Positions 40,488 through 50,101 of a stretch of DNA of 64,000 nucleotides are shown here, piece by piece. The stretch lies in the NCBI RefSeq assembly GCF_039544265.1, contig NZ_BAABLI010000012.1, positions 62,001 to 126,000 of the forward strand, read 5' to 3'. The notes under the pieces were generated by a model. The model ran no database searches and was not told the origin of the DNA. It saw only the letters and a list, made by a program, of their open reading frames with translations. The number at the start of each line of letters is the position of its first letter. The first letter of the stretch is position 1. This DNA comes from Corallincola platygyrae. GTDB taxonomy: Bacteria > Pseudomonadota > Gammaproteobacteria > Enterobacterales > Neiellaceae. Position numbers and translations under genes: made by a program.

Positions 40488-42734
40488 ATGAACAAAAAAC
40501 AACTCGTAGCCGCTGCGCTGGCGATTGCCGGGGTCTCAGTGGCAGGTCCGTCGCTGGCCGATGAGGGCCAATGGCAGCCACATCAGCTGAAGCAACTACA
40601 AGCAGAATTTGACCGCGTGGGTATTGAACTACCAGCAGCCCAGGTCGCCGACTTGAATCAGTATCCACTCAATGCCGTAGTGGGTTTGGGCTACTGCTCC
40701 GCCTCTTTTGTATCACCTAAAGGCCTGGTGGTGACGAATCATCACTGTGCATACGGTGCGATTCAAAACAACAGTACCCCAGAGAACAAACTGATCGACA
40801 AAGGTTTTCTGGCGGGCTCCATGGCCGAAGAACTGCCAGCGGGTCCACAAGAACGCCTGTACATCACTGAGCAAGTAGATGATGTCACCAAACAGGTGAT
40901 TGGCGATCTGCCTGCCGACCTGCACGGTAAAGCGCGCTACGAGGCGATTCAGGCCAACCGCAAAGCCCTAATCAGCGAGTGTGAGTCGGACCCTAACTAC
41001 CGCTGCTCAGTACGCGCATTTCATCACGGCTTAGAGTACTTCCTGATCAAGCAGTTGATGATTAAAGATGTGCGTCTGGTCTATGCACCGGCAGAAGCCT
41101 TGGGTAACTTTGGTGGCGATATCGATAACTTCGAATATCCCCGTCATACCGCTGATTTCACCTTTGTTCGCGGCTATGTAGGTAAAGATGGTAAGCCTGC
41201 AGAATACAGCGAAGACAACGTGCCGTATGAGCCAGCGTCTTTTCTTAAAGTAAACAAGCGCGGTGTTCGCCTGGGCGACGGTGTACTTGTTGCCGGTTAC
41301 CCCGGCCGCACCAGCCGTTACAAGTTAGCGGATGAGGTAAACTTTGCAGCAGATTGGTACTACCCCACCCTGCTTAACACCTACTACATGACGCTGGACA
41401 CTATCGCTGCGGCAAGCGAAGGCAACGAAGCTGCGCAAGTGAAATATGCGTCACGCGTGAAAAGCACCAACAACCGCCTGAAGAAGCTTCAGGGATTGCA
41501 GGATGGCTTTAAGGTCACAGATATCCCGAGCATCAAAGCGGCGCAGGAACAAGCCTACCTTGATTGGTTTGCACAAAGTGACGACCGCAAAGCTTATGCT
41601 GATGCGTATCAGGCACTGAAAGCATTGCTGGTGGAAGCTCATGCGCAACAACAAAAACACTTCTACTACAACTACGCCACCCGCGCTGATCTGCTGGATA
41701 CCGCGATCCGCTTGTATCGCCTGGCCAAAGAGAATGAAAAGCCCAACGCTGACCGTGTGATGGGTTATCAAGAGCGTGACCTGCCGATGTTCAAGGCACG
41801 TCTGGAACGCTTGCAGAAGAAGTTTACCCCTGAAGTCGATCAGGCGCTGTGGTTAAGCTACCTCGGCAAATACCTTGAGCAAGCTGCTGCCGCTCAGGTA
41901 CCTGCACTGAACAAAGCTCTGGGCATTTCTGCCACAACCACTGACGAAGAGCTCAAAGCCATCGTTGCTGATTTCTATGCCAATACTCAGCTGGCGGATG
42001 CACAAGCCCGTGTTAGCTGGATCGGTAAGTCAGCCAAAGCGTTCGAGGCCTCAAACGACCCGTTTATTAAACTGGCCGTCGCCCTGTTTGATGCCAATAT
42101 GGCGCAAGAATCAGATGAAAAAGAGATGGCTGGTCGCCTGGCTGAAGTCCGCCCACAATATATGCAGGCGGTGATCGCTTTCAACACAGCGAAAGGCAAG
42201 CCGGTTTACCCCGATGCCAATAGCACCTTGCGTGTTAGCTACGCCCAGGTAGATGGTTACCCTGCAGCCGATGGCGTATACAAAACGCCATTTACCTCTC
42301 TGCGTGGTCTGGTTGCCAAGCACACAGGCGAAAAGCCGTTTATTGCCACCGACAAGGTGCTGATGGCGCACCAGAACAAAACGTTCGGTGATTACTATCG
42401 CGACGACCTTGGCCAGGCAGCTATCACCTGCAGTCTGTTCAGCTTTGGTTGTGAGCCACAAGCAGCACGACCCCTGGAAGTCGACTCAGTGCCGGTTAAC
42501 TTCCTAAGCAGCGCGGATACCACAGGCGGTAACTCGGGTTCGCCTGTGATGAACGGCAAAGGCGAATTGGTGGGACTTAACTTTGACTCTACCTATGAGT
42601 CGATCACCAAAGACTGGTACTTCAACGGCAAGATCACCCGCGCCATCCACGTAGATATCCGCTACGTGCTTTGGCTGATGGAAGAGGTGGACAATGCTGA
42701 CTATCTGCTGGAAGAGATGACGCTGGTCGAGTAA
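40488..42734 (+). CDS. S46-family dipeptidyl peptidase, DPP11-like
   Basis: The 748-residue exported serine peptidase has a signal peptide ending near SLADEG (residue 24). The S46 triad is visible: His86 in VVTNHHCAYGAI, the Asp in GGDIDNFEYPRHT (about residue 213) and the Ser in TTGGNSGSPVMNG (about residue 682). S46 enzymes remove dipeptides from N-termini in the periplasm. The residue 18 positions after the catalytic Ser, which separates DPP7 (Gly) from DPP11 (Arg or Ser), is Ser here (LNFDSTYES). This predicts DPP11-type preference for Asp/Glu at P1. A hairpin follows. Its neighbour pepF is also exported, suggesting periplasmic peptide use. Confidence 0.92.
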   Translation: MNKKQLVAAALAIAGVSVAGPSLADEGQWQPHQLKQLQAEFDRVGIELPAAQVADLNQYPLNAVVGLGYCSASFVSPKGLVVTNHHCAYGAIQNNSTPENKLIDKGFLAGSMAEELPAGPQERLYITEQVDDVTKQVIGDLPADLHGKARYEAIQANRKALISECESDPNYRCSVRAFHHGLEYFLIKQLMIKDVRLVYAPAEALGNFGGDIDNFEYPRHTADFTFVRGYVGKDGKPAEYSEDNVPYEPASFLKVNKRGVRLGDGVLVAGYPGRTSRYKLADEVNFAADWYYPTLLNTYYMTLDTIAAASEGNEAAQVKYASRVKSTNNRLKKLQGLQDGFKVTDIPSIKAAQEQAYLDWFAQSDDRKAYADAYQALKALLVEAHAQQQKHFYYNYATRADLLDTAIRLYRLAKENEKPNADRVMGYQERDLPMFKARLERLQKKFTPEVDQALWLSYLGKYLEQAAAAQVPALNKALGISATTTDEELKAIVADFYANTQLADAQARVSWIGKSAKAFEASNDPFIKLAVALFDANMAQESDEKEMAGRLAEVRPQYMQAVIAFNTAKGKPVYPDANSTLRVSYAQVDGYPAADGVYKTPFTSLRGLVAKHTGEKPFIATDKVLMAHQNKTFGDYYRDDLGQAAITCSLFSFGCEPQAARPLEVDSVPVNFLSSADTTGGNSGSPVMNGKGELVGLNFDSTYESITKDWYFNGKITRAIHVDIRYVLWLMEEVDNADYLLEEMTLVE

Positions 42735-42754
42735 TCCAACGCAATGCAACCAAA

Positions 42755-42783
42755 AATACCGCTCCTAATTCAGGGGCGGTATT
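42755..42783 (+). terminator. Hairpin after the S46 peptidase gene
   Basis: AATACCGCTCCT/AGGGGCGGTATT forms a 12-base-pair stem (one G-U) with loop AATTC. No long U-run follows, so termination may be partial. Confidence 0.6.
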
Positions 42784-43148
42784 CATACTCCTGAAGCCCT
42801 ATTACCTAACCCTCCTCTCAATTACCCCAAACTGATCCACGCCACTAAAGCGGCCGTAGCGATGCTTGGGTATCCATCCGTGCGGTTATTTACATTTCGT
42901 CACGATTGATTCCCCCCAACAGATTGCGGCGGTTATGGCCTCTATCTAGTATGTTATGAAATTGTGAACGAGCGAATAAGAACTATTCAACTATTAACGG
43001 TTGTTATTGCTCGCCAACTGAATGCCTATGCTTTTGTTTTTAAAATAGAAGTATCGAATGGGGATAGTAGTCAGTTTGGCTGTTTCGCAATTTAGAATTT
43101 GACCAATTCTATCGGGGCTTACCCCCACAAATAAATCCAGGGAACACA
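42784..43148. other. Leader region of pepF with no gene seen
   Basis: About 365 bases without a supported open frame. The last part carries CAGGGAAC, the ribosome binding site of the next gene. No riboswitch or repeat is recognised. Confidence 0.4.
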
Positions 43149-45050
43149 ATGATTATAAAAAACAGAAAGTTAAAACAGTTGGCTGTCGCTTGTGCCAGTG
43201 CTTTCGCGCTGATGGCGGCTTCAACAGCAGCAAAGGCAGCAGAAGCGCCTGTCAAAGCGGTTAGCGAACAGTACGTTTGGGATCTCACCGACTTCTATGC
43301 AACCCAAAAAGATTGGGAAGCAGAAGTTGAACGCCTGCGTGGCGAGGTTGATAGCCTCAAACAGTACCAGGGCAAGTTAGGTGAGAGTGCCAAAACCTTA
43401 CTCAAAGCGTTGGATGCTCAATCGGTCTACAACAAAGAGCTGATGCGTGTGTGGACTTACGCATCCAATATTCGTAATACCAACCTCGGTGATGCCAAAG
43501 GGCAGGAGATGGTTGGCCGACTACAAGCCTTGTGGCAAGCGGTAAGCGCCAGCACCAGTTTTATGGATCCTGAGCTTGTTGCTCTGGGTGAAGAGAAAAT
43601 CGAAGCCTTTATCAAGAGCGAACCAGGCCTTGCCAAACACGCTTTGTCACTACGCGACACCTTGCGCAAAGGCAAACACGTATTGTCACCTGAAACAGAA
43701 AAGGCGATCTCTTTGATGGGCACCGCGCTATCTGCATCGCAAAATGCCCGGGATATTCTGGCCAATGCCGAAATCGAATGGCCAACCATCACCCTGAGTG
43801 ATGGCACAAAAGCCCATCTGACCAATGCCGGTTACGCGCTGCACCGTGCAGCACCCGCACGAGAAGATCGCGCTGCTGTATTTGATGCGTTCTGGGGCCG
43901 ATACAAAGATTTTGAAAGCACCTTCGGCGCGACATTAAATGGCGAAGTACAGGCCAATGTTGCCACCGCCACAGCACGTAAATACGACAATACCCTGCAG
44001 TACTTTTTGGCTGGCGATAACATTCCGGAAGAGGTTTATCGCACCCTAGTTAAGGTCACCAACGACCGAATCGGCGTACTGCACCGTTACTTTAAACTAC
44101 GCGCACGCATGCTCGACATTAAAGATCTGGGCTACCACGACATCTACCCGGATCTTGTGAAAACAGACCTCACCTTCCCTATCGATAAAACACGGGAATA
44201 CATGCTGGAGTCCATCGAAATCATGGGCCCGGAATATCGCGACAAGTTCGCTAAAGCGTCGGTTGACCGTTGGATGCATGTGTACCCGCAACCGGGCAAG
44301 CGCTCAGGGGCGTATATGTCAGGTGCCGCATACGATGTACACCCGCTGATCCTGCTAAACCATCAGGACGACTACAACAGTGCCTCTACCTATGCCCATG
44401 AATGGGGCCATGCGATGCACAAGGTATTAACCAACGAAAACCAACCGTTTGAGCTTTCTAACTTCTCTATCTTTACCACTGAGATCGCTGCCATCGCCAA
44501 GGAGATCATCCTGCAGGAGCACATGTTAGAAAACGCGAAGAGCGAAGAAGAACGTCTGTTCTACCTGGGTTATGCCCTCGAGCAAATGCGCGGTACTTTC
44601 TTCCGTCAGGTGATGTTCTCTGAGTTTGAGCTGGCGATCCATGAAACCGTTGAACGTGGTGAAGCGCTGACAGGCGCACGTATGACTGAGATCTATGGCG
44701 AGATCCTGAAAAGGTATCACGGCCATGAACAAGGGGTCATGAATATCACCGAGCGTGAAATGATTGAGTGGGCTTACATCCCGCATTTCTACTACAACTT
44801 CTACGTTTATCAGTACGCCACTTCCATTGCCGGTGCAGCCTACTTTGTGGACCAGCTGAAAACAGGCGGCGACGAAGCGCGTGAAAACTACCTCGACTTC
44901 CTGAAGGCCGGTGGTAACAACTATCCAGTTGAGATCTTAAAAGACGCAGGCCTGGATATGACCAGCCCGGTGCCGTACAACGCAGTCATCGACCGTATGG
45001 AATCTGTGATGGATAAGATCGAAGCCATTCTTGATAAAAAAGATGGATAA
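43149..45050 (+). CDS. pepF: Exported M3-family oligoendopeptidase F
   Basis: The 633-residue M3B peptidase has a signal peptide (LAVACASAFALMAAS, cleavage near AKA-AEA at about residue 30). The zinc motif HEWGH lies in STYAHEWGHAMHK (about residue 417), with the third ligand Glu in FTTEIAAIAKE. PepF proteins cleave short peptides of about 7-17 residues. The periplasmic location inferred from the signal is the form found in many Alteromonadales and relatives; the Firmicute enzyme is cytoplasmic. It probably acts together with the adjacent S46 dipeptidyl peptidase. A good terminator follows. Confidence 0.92.
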   Translation: MIIKNRKLKQLAVACASAFALMAASTAAKAAEAPVKAVSEQYVWDLTDFYATQKDWEAEVERLRGEVDSLKQYQGKLGESAKTLLKALDAQSVYNKELMRVWTYASNIRNTNLGDAKGQEMVGRLQALWQAVSASTSFMDPELVALGEEKIEAFIKSEPGLAKHALSLRDTLRKGKHVLSPETEKAISLMGTALSASQNARDILANAEIEWPTITLSDGTKAHLTNAGYALHRAAPAREDRAAVFDAFWGRYKDFESTFGATLNGEVQANVATATARKYDNTLQYFLAGDNIPEEVYRTLVKVTNDRIGVLHRYFKLRARMLDIKDLGYHDIYPDLVKTDLTFPIDKTREYMLESIEIMGPEYRDKFAKASVDRWMHVYPQPGKRSGAYMSGAAYDVHPLILLNHQDDYNSASTYAHEWGHAMHKVLTNENQPFELSNFSIFTTEIAAIAKEIILQEHMLENAKSEEERLFYLGYALEQMRGTFFRQVMFSEFELAIHETVERGEALTGARMTEIYGEILKRYHGHEQGVMNITEREMIEWAYIPHFYYNFYVYQYATSIAGAAYFVDQLKTGGDEARENYLDFLKAGGNNYPVEILKDAGLDMTSPVPYNAVIDRMESVMDKIEAILDKKDG

Positions 45051-45100
45051 GAAAAGCGGATAAACGAAGCGAGTAACCGCCTTAAATTTTCGCAAACATA

Positions 45101-45133
45101 AACCGCAGTGCGAGGTATCGCCTGCGGTTTTTT
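45101..45133 (+). terminator. Terminator of pepF
   Basis: AACCGCAG/CTGCGGTT forms an eight-base-pair stem followed by TTTTTT on the plus strand, 50 bases after the pepF stop codon. Confidence 0.88.
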
Positions 45134-45268
45134 CGTTTAGAGAGCACTAACCAGTTGGCCCATCCTTATCGTTATGTGCAATTCACCTACTGCTATCCTT
45201 GAACAACTAGACGCGTGTTCGCCATCAAGCTGGAGAACGTGGCTACCAGTAGAGAAGAGGATCAGATC

Positions 45269-46951
45269 GTGACAGATAAAGGTCGTAAGCATTCAAGCAT
45301 GGTTGTTGATGGTGTCGGCAAAGCTCCCAGTCGCGCCATGTTACGCGCGGTCGGTTTTGAGGACGAGGATTTCAAAAAGCCGCAAGTGGGGATTGCTTCC
45401 ACCTGGAGCATGGTCACGCCCTGCAATATGCATATCAACACGCTGGCCGAAGAAGCAGGCAAAGGTGCCGACGCTGCTGGCGGCAAGAGCGTAATCTTCA
45501 ATACCATTACCATCTCTGATGGCATCGCCAACGGTACCGAAGGCATGAAGTACTCGCTGGTCTCGCGGGAGGTGATCGCCGACTCTATCGAAACTGTTGT
45601 TGGCTGCGAAGGCTTTGATGGTTATGTGGCGATCGGCGGCTGCGACAAAAATATGCCCGGCTGTGTCATGGCAATGGCCCGCATGAATCGGCCCTCGGTG
45701 TTTGTCTATGGTGGTACCATTATGCCCGGCGCCAATCACACCGATATCATTTCGGTGTTTGAAGCCGTCGGTGCCCATGCCAAAGGCAGCATGTCACTGA
45801 TCGATGTGAAACAAGTAGAAGAAGAGGCGATCCCCGGCCCCGGCTCCTGTGGCGGCATGTATACCGCCAATACCATGGCCTCAGCCATTGAAGCGCTGGG
45901 CATGAGTCTGCCCGGTAGCTCAGCACAAAATGCCACCTCTGAAAGCAAGAAAGAAGACTGCCGCCAAGCTGGTGCAGCCGTGGTGGAATTGCTAAAACAG
46001 AACATCACACCCCGTGACATCATGACCTTCAAGGCGTTTGAAAATGCCATCACCATAGTGATTACTCTGGGCGGCTCCACCAACGCGGTGTTGCACCTGC
46101 TGGCGATGGCCAATACCGCAGGCGTCAAGCTTAGCCTTGAAGACTTTACGCGCATTGGCGAACGGGTGCCGGTACTCGCTGATTTGCGCCCCAGTGGCAA
46201 ATATATGATGTCAGAACTGGTGGCTATCGGCGGTATTCAACCGTTGATGAAGCGCCTGCTCGATAAAGGCCTGCTGCATGGCGACTGTCTAACCGTCACC
46301 GGCCGCACGCTTGCCGAAAACCTTGCTGACGTAGCAGACTACCCTGACGGCCAGGATATTATCCGCGACTTTGATAACCCGATTAAGGCCGACAGCCACC
46401 TGCGTGTGTTGTTTGGCAATTTGGCCCCTACAGGTGCGGTTGCCAAAATCACCGGCAAAGAGGGCACCAAATTCTCAGGCAGCGCACGGGTGTTTCATTC
46501 CGAGGAAGAAGCGCAGGCACGCATACTCGACGGCACAGTCGTGGCCGGTGACGTCTTGGTGATCCGTTACGAAGGCCCCAAAGGTGGGCCCGGCATGCGT
46601 GAGATGCTCAGCCCAACTTCAGCGATTATGGGCAAAGGGTTGGGCGACCAAGTCGCGTTAATCACTGACGGTCGTTTCTCCGGTGGCAGCCACGGTTTTG
46701 TTGTTGGCCATGTCACCCCAGAGGCAGCAGAGGGCGGCCCAATCGCATTAGTCGAAGATGGCGATGGCATTACCATCGACGCTATCGCCAATACCATCAC
46801 GGTAGATCTAAGTGAGGAAGAACTCGCTCAACGGCGTGCAAAATGGCAGAAACCTGCGCCCCGTTATACCCGCGGCATACTGGCGAAGTTTGCCCATACG
46901 GTTACATCTGCTTCTCTGGGGGCACTGACCGATCAGTTTGAGGATGAGTAA
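45269..46951 (+). CDS. ilvD: Dihydroxy-acid dehydratase (short IlvD type)
   Basis: The 560-residue enzyme of the IlvD/Edd family has the cluster-binding motifs GGCDKNMPGC and GPGSCGGMYTANTM plus an early cysteine in MVTPCNMHIN. The C-terminal swivelling domain has ITDGRFSGGSHGFVVGH. It dehydrates 2,3-dihydroxy-isovalerate and its homologue in branched-chain amino acid synthesis. The length fits the roughly 560-residue type, distinct from the 616-residue E. coli IlvD of the ilvGMEDA operon. GTG 45269 has GAGG upstream and gives the usual VTDKGRKHSS start; a longer GTG start at 45215 is less likely. The gene stands alone, so it may be a second copy. Confidence 0.92.
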   Translation: MTDKGRKHSSMVVDGVGKAPSRAMLRAVGFEDEDFKKPQVGIASTWSMVTPCNMHINTLAEEAGKGADAAGGKSVIFNTITISDGIANGTEGMKYSLVSREVIADSIETVVGCEGFDGYVAIGGCDKNMPGCVMAMARMNRPSVFVYGGTIMPGANHTDIISVFEAVGAHAKGSMSLIDVKQVEEEAIPGPGSCGGMYTANTMASAIEALGMSLPGSSAQNATSESKKEDCRQAGAAVVELLKQNITPRDIMTFKAFENAITIVITLGGSTNAVLHLLAMANTAGVKLSLEDFTRIGERVPVLADLRPSGKYMMSELVAIGGIQPLMKRLLDKGLLHGDCLTVTGRTLAENLADVADYPDGQDIIRDFDNPIKADSHLRVLFGNLAPTGAVAKITGKEGTKFSGSARVFHSEEEAQARILDGTVVAGDVLVIRYEGPKGGPGMREMLSPTSAIMGKGLGDQVALITDGRFSGGSHGFVVGHVTPEAAEGGPIALVEDGDGITIDAIANTITVDLSEEELAQRRAKWQKPAPRYTRGILAKFAHTVTSASLGALTDQFEDE

Positions 46952-47035
46952 GAGCGAACATTGTTTGGCGACTAATCAGATCACTAATATCAGGAATACG
47001 CTTCTGATCATCAGTCGTGATACTTAAAACGCTGC

Positions 47036-47095
47036 GCCTAACAATTACTCGCCTAACAATTATGCTCCTAACAACTATTCGCCCTACAACTTTGC
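47036..47095. repeat. Four 15-bp tandem repeats between ilvD and the Lrp gene
   Basis: Units GCCTAACAATTACTC, GCCTAACAATTATGC, TCCTAACAACTATTC and GCCCTACAACTTTGC stand head to tail between two convergent genes. The units differ at two to five positions, so the array is old. Confidence 0.8.
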
Positions 47096-47104
47096 GCCCA
47101 AGGC

Positions 47105-47575
47105 TTACTTAATTGGCAATCGGGTAGATGATTTCAGCTCACGTAACGACAGGTTAGACTGAACGCTGACCACGCCAGGGAGCTTTCTCAGGACACTGTC
47201 GACGAAGTGGCTGTAGTCATCCAGGTCTCTTGCTACAACTTGCATGACAAAGTCGGTGTTACCGGCCGTATTATGACAAGACTGAATATTCTCAGATTGC
47301 TTCACCAAGGCCTCAAACTCGGCTTTGGTCTTCTCGTCATGTAGCGCGCACGTCATAGTGACAAAAGAAAGTACGCCATATCCCACTTTCCTTCGGTTCA
47401 ACTTAGCGTGATAGCCCTCAATGAACCCCTCATCTTCAAGCTTTTTTAAACGACGCCAGCAAGGCGATTCGCTCATCGCCAATTGAGAGGCGAGCTTGGC
47501 ATTGGAGATTTTGCCGTCTTTCTGCAACTCATCCAAAATGGTGAAATCAGTGTTATCAAGACTATGTTCAGGCAA
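47105..47575 (-). CDS. Lrp/AsnC-family transcriptional regulator
   Basis: The 156-residue protein has an N-terminal helix-turn-helix (ILDELQKDGKISNAKLASQL and MSESPCWRRLKKLEDEGFI) and a C-terminal RAM/AsnC ligand domain (CHNTAGNTDFVMQVVARDLD). The start is TTG with GGAG at good spacing. It is divergent from a LysE-family exporter gene (134 bases between starts) and probably controls it in response to an amino acid, a common arrangement. Confidence 0.92.
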   Translation of the reverse strand: MPEHSLDNTDFTILDELQKDGKISNAKLASQLAMSESPCWRRLKKLEDEGFIEGYHAKLNRRKVGYGVLSFVTMTCALHDEKTKAEFEALVKQSENIQSCHNTAGNTDFVMQVVARDLDDYSHFVDSVLRKLPGVVSVQSNLSLRELKSSTRLPIK

Positions 47576-47708
47576 TTTATTTCTCCAGTAGCTGGCTTGA
47601 TGAAAGAATATTACCCAAAAATCCCCACATCAACTAAAAACAGCAAAGTTATTTCACCGTGAATCTCTATCATTTCTGCATGCTAAAACGTTTGTGTGAG
47701 GAAGCATT

Positions 47709-48323
47709 GTGGACTTTCAACTGTGGTTAACATTCCTGGGCGCATCCCTGCTTATCTCGGTTTCTCCCGGTGCAGGCGCGATAACAACCATGAGTCATGG
47801 CATACGCTATGGCCTGAGAAACACGCTGCCTTTTATTCTTGGCCTTCAACTCGGATACATCATCCAGGTCACTGTCGTGGGTATTGGGTTAGGCGCGATA
47901 CTGGCCGCATCTGCCGTGACTTTTGAGGTCATCAAATGGTTAGGTGTGGGTTACCTGATCTGGTTGGGCTATCAGAAATTTACAGAAAAGCCCGTACCGC
48001 ATGCATTGAACAAAACCGTTGAATTGTCTGCCCACAAGCAGGCTGTGAGTGCTTTGTTCATTAATCTGAGCAACCCAAAGGTGACGGTGTTTTTAGTCGC
48101 CTTCTTCCCTCAGTTTATTGATCACCAGAGCGGGAAGATCATCTCTCAGTATCTTGTTCTGGGCAGCACCGTCGTGACGGTAGATTTCTTCGTGCTATTG
48201 GCCTACGCCTATTTGGGGTCTGGTTTGTCGAACTTACTCAACAATGAACCCCTTCAGCGTATCCAAAACAGACTATTTGGCGGCATGTACGTGGGCGTAG
48301 CGGGTGTGATGGCTGCGGCTTAG
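47709..48323 (+). CDS. LysE/RhtB-family amino-acid exporter
   Basis: The 204-residue inner-membrane protein has six hydrophobic helices and the family motif SVSPGAGAITTMSHGIRYGLRN near residue 18-39, with a conserved LGVGYLIWLGYQKF segment and NPKVTVFLVAFFPQFI. Members export amino acids such as lysine, threonine or homoserine lactone. The start is GTG with GAGGAAG upstream. The divergent Lrp-type regulator supports amino-acid export. The stop codon lies within a short GGCTGCG/CGCAGCC hairpin. Confidence 0.92.
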   Translation: MDFQLWLTFLGASLLISVSPGAGAITTMSHGIRYGLRNTLPFILGLQLGYIIQVTVVGIGLGAILAASAVTFEVIKWLGVGYLIWLGYQKFTEKPVPHALNKTVELSAHKQAVSALFINLSNPKVTVFLVAFFPQFIDHQSGKIISQYLVLGSTVVTVDFFVLLAYAYLGSGLSNLLNNEPLQRIQNRLFGGMYVGVAGVMAAA

Positions 48324-48365
48324 CGCAGCCAAGCAAGGATAGAGCTGTGCCCGCGTTTCGCTGCG

Positions 48366-49763
48366 CTAGCTTCGTTCCCGCCAAACCCGGAACTGTTTTC
48401 CCTTGAGCTTGCCGTTTGTCAGTTTTGCAAAGGCGGCTTTAGCAACCGAGCGTTTCACCGCCACGTAAGCAACAAAGGTAAACACGTTGATTTTACCAAT
48501 GGCGTTACCATCGATGCCTTTATCGCCAGTTAATGCGCCAACAATGTCACCGGGGCGGATCTTCTGTTTTTTACCGCCATCAATACACAAGGTCACCATG
48601 GGTGGTTGCATCGGCGGCTGGAATACCGACGCATCACTTGGCAAAGGTTGTGGGTCGGTACTGGTCTTGATGTACTCCTCAACCATGGCCAGTTTGTAGC
48701 CTTCGTTGTCATTAAACAGCGTTAATGCCAACCCCTTGCTGCCCGCTCTGCCCGTGCGCCCAACGCGATGGACATGCACTTCGGGATCATGGGCGACATG
48801 GTAATTGACCACCGCATCAAGTGAGTCGATATCCAAACCGCGCGCGGCAACGTCTGTGGCCACTAACACTGATGTACTTTTGTTGCTGAAGCGGACCAGG
48901 GTTTTATCACGTTGTTTCTGCTCTAAGTCGCCGTGCAGTGCCGCGGCACTAAAACCTTCGTTGGAGAGGAAATCCGCGACGTCTTGGGTTTCTTTTTTGG
49001 TGTTACAGAACACCACGGTCGACTCAGGTTGGTAGCTTAGCAACAGTTGGCGCAGTGCCTGGTAGCGGCTTTCAGCATCGGTCACTTTGTAGAAACGCTG
49101 ATCGATACTGCTGCTATCGTGGGTGGCTTCCACTTTCACCATGGTCGGATTGCTCATCACCCGTTCAGCAATGGACTTAATCTTTGGCGGAAACGTCGCG
49201 CTGAACAGCAACGACTGGCGCGTTTTAGGCGCGTGCTCAATGATATCGTCGATGGCGTCTTGAAAGCCCATTTCCAGCATTCGGTCAGCTTCATCGAGCA
49301 CCAGCATGTTGAGTTCGCTGAGGTCGAGGCGGCCTTTTGATAAATGGTCATGCACCCTGCCCGGCGTTCCCACAATGATATGCGCGCCATGCTCTAGCGA
49401 GCCAATTTGTGGCCCCATGGGCACACCGCCACATAAGGTCAGCACTTTGATATTGTGAATTTGGCGCGCTAACCGGCGCACCTCTTTTGCGACCTGGTCT
49501 GCCAGTTCCCTTGTCGGACAAAGAATAAGGGACTGAACGCGAAAGCGTTTGACGTTGAGCCGCTGCAACACACCCAAGGCAAATGCCGCCGTTTTACCAG
49601 AACCCGTTTTGGCCTGCGCAATGACATCCTTGCCGTCAATTATCGGCGGCAAACTCTGCGCTTGAATCGGCGTCATCGAGCGATAACCCAAAGATTCAAG
49701 GTTATTGGTCAAGGCCGGTTTTAGGTTTAGCTGGGTAAAGTTACTGTTGCTCAAAGTGGTCAC
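48366..49763 (-). CDS. dbpA: DEAD-box RNA helicase DbpA
   Basis: The 465-residue helicase has all DEAD-box motifs: Q motif (TPIQAQSLPPII), Walker A AKTGSGKTAAF, PTRELADQV, GTPGR, DEADRML, SAT (LLFSATFPP), ARGLDI and HRVGRTGRAG. The C-terminal ~75 residues form the DbpA RNA-binding domain (KIRPGDIVGALTG, IGKINVFTFVAYVAV). This domain directs the enzyme to hairpin 92 of 23S rRNA during 50S assembly. The start is GTG with a weak ribosome binding site. It is convergent with the LysE gene. Confidence 0.95.
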   Translation of the reverse strand: MTTLSNSNFTQLNLKPALTNNLESLGYRSMTPIQAQSLPPIIDGKDVIAQAKTGSGKTAAFALGVLQRLNVKRFRVQSLILCPTRELADQVAKEVRRLARQIHNIKVLTLCGGVPMGPQIGSLEHGAHIIVGTPGRVHDHLSKGRLDLSELNMLVLDEADRMLEMGFQDAIDDIIEHAPKTRQSLLFSATFPPKIKSIAERVMSNPTMVKVEATHDSSSIDQRFYKVTDAESRYQALRQLLLSYQPESTVVFCNTKKETQDVADFLSNEGFSAAALHGDLEQKQRDKTLVRFSNKSTSVLVATDVAARGLDIDSLDAVVNYHVAHDPEVHVHRVGRTGRAGSKGLALTLFNDNEGYKLAMVEEYIKTSTDPQPLPSDASVFQPPMQPPMVTLCIDGGKKQKIRPGDIVGALTGDKGIDGNAIGKINVFTFVAYVAVKRSVAKAAFAKLTNGKLKGKQFRVWRERS

Positions 49764-49841
49764 TCTGCTTGGGGATACACGCTATCGAAGGGATGCTGCC
49801 TTATTCAGGCAGTACAAGTGTATCAAAACTGGGGGTTGCTC

Positions 49842-50000
49842 ATGCAATTAGTTACGCTATCTGACTCTAGCGGCCAAATAGCACTCGATGCTCAAGGTTT
49901 CTATATCAATCCCCTCCGCCTACAAGCATTCAAGAACGGGCGATTCGTTACCCGAGGGGCTAGCACTTCAATCGAGCACAGGCAGGTTGATCAACACTGA
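49842..50000 (+). CDS. Possible small protein (52 aa)
   Basis: This is a short frame beginning MQLVTLSDSSGQIALDAQGF with a GGGGG about eleven bases before ATG. It is divergent from dbpA. No family is recognised, and length and composition alone do not prove that it is expressed. Confidence 0.3.
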   Translation: MQLVTLSDSSGQIALDAQGFYINPLRLQAFKNGRFVTRGASTSIEHRQVDQH

Positions 50001-50101
50001 CAAGATGCAAATAATTGCATCAGAAATTGAACAAAAAACCTAACTTTTATAGTCGCTCTGCTTTTAGATATTCTAGATAAGGCAAAACAAGGAAGATTAC
50101 G

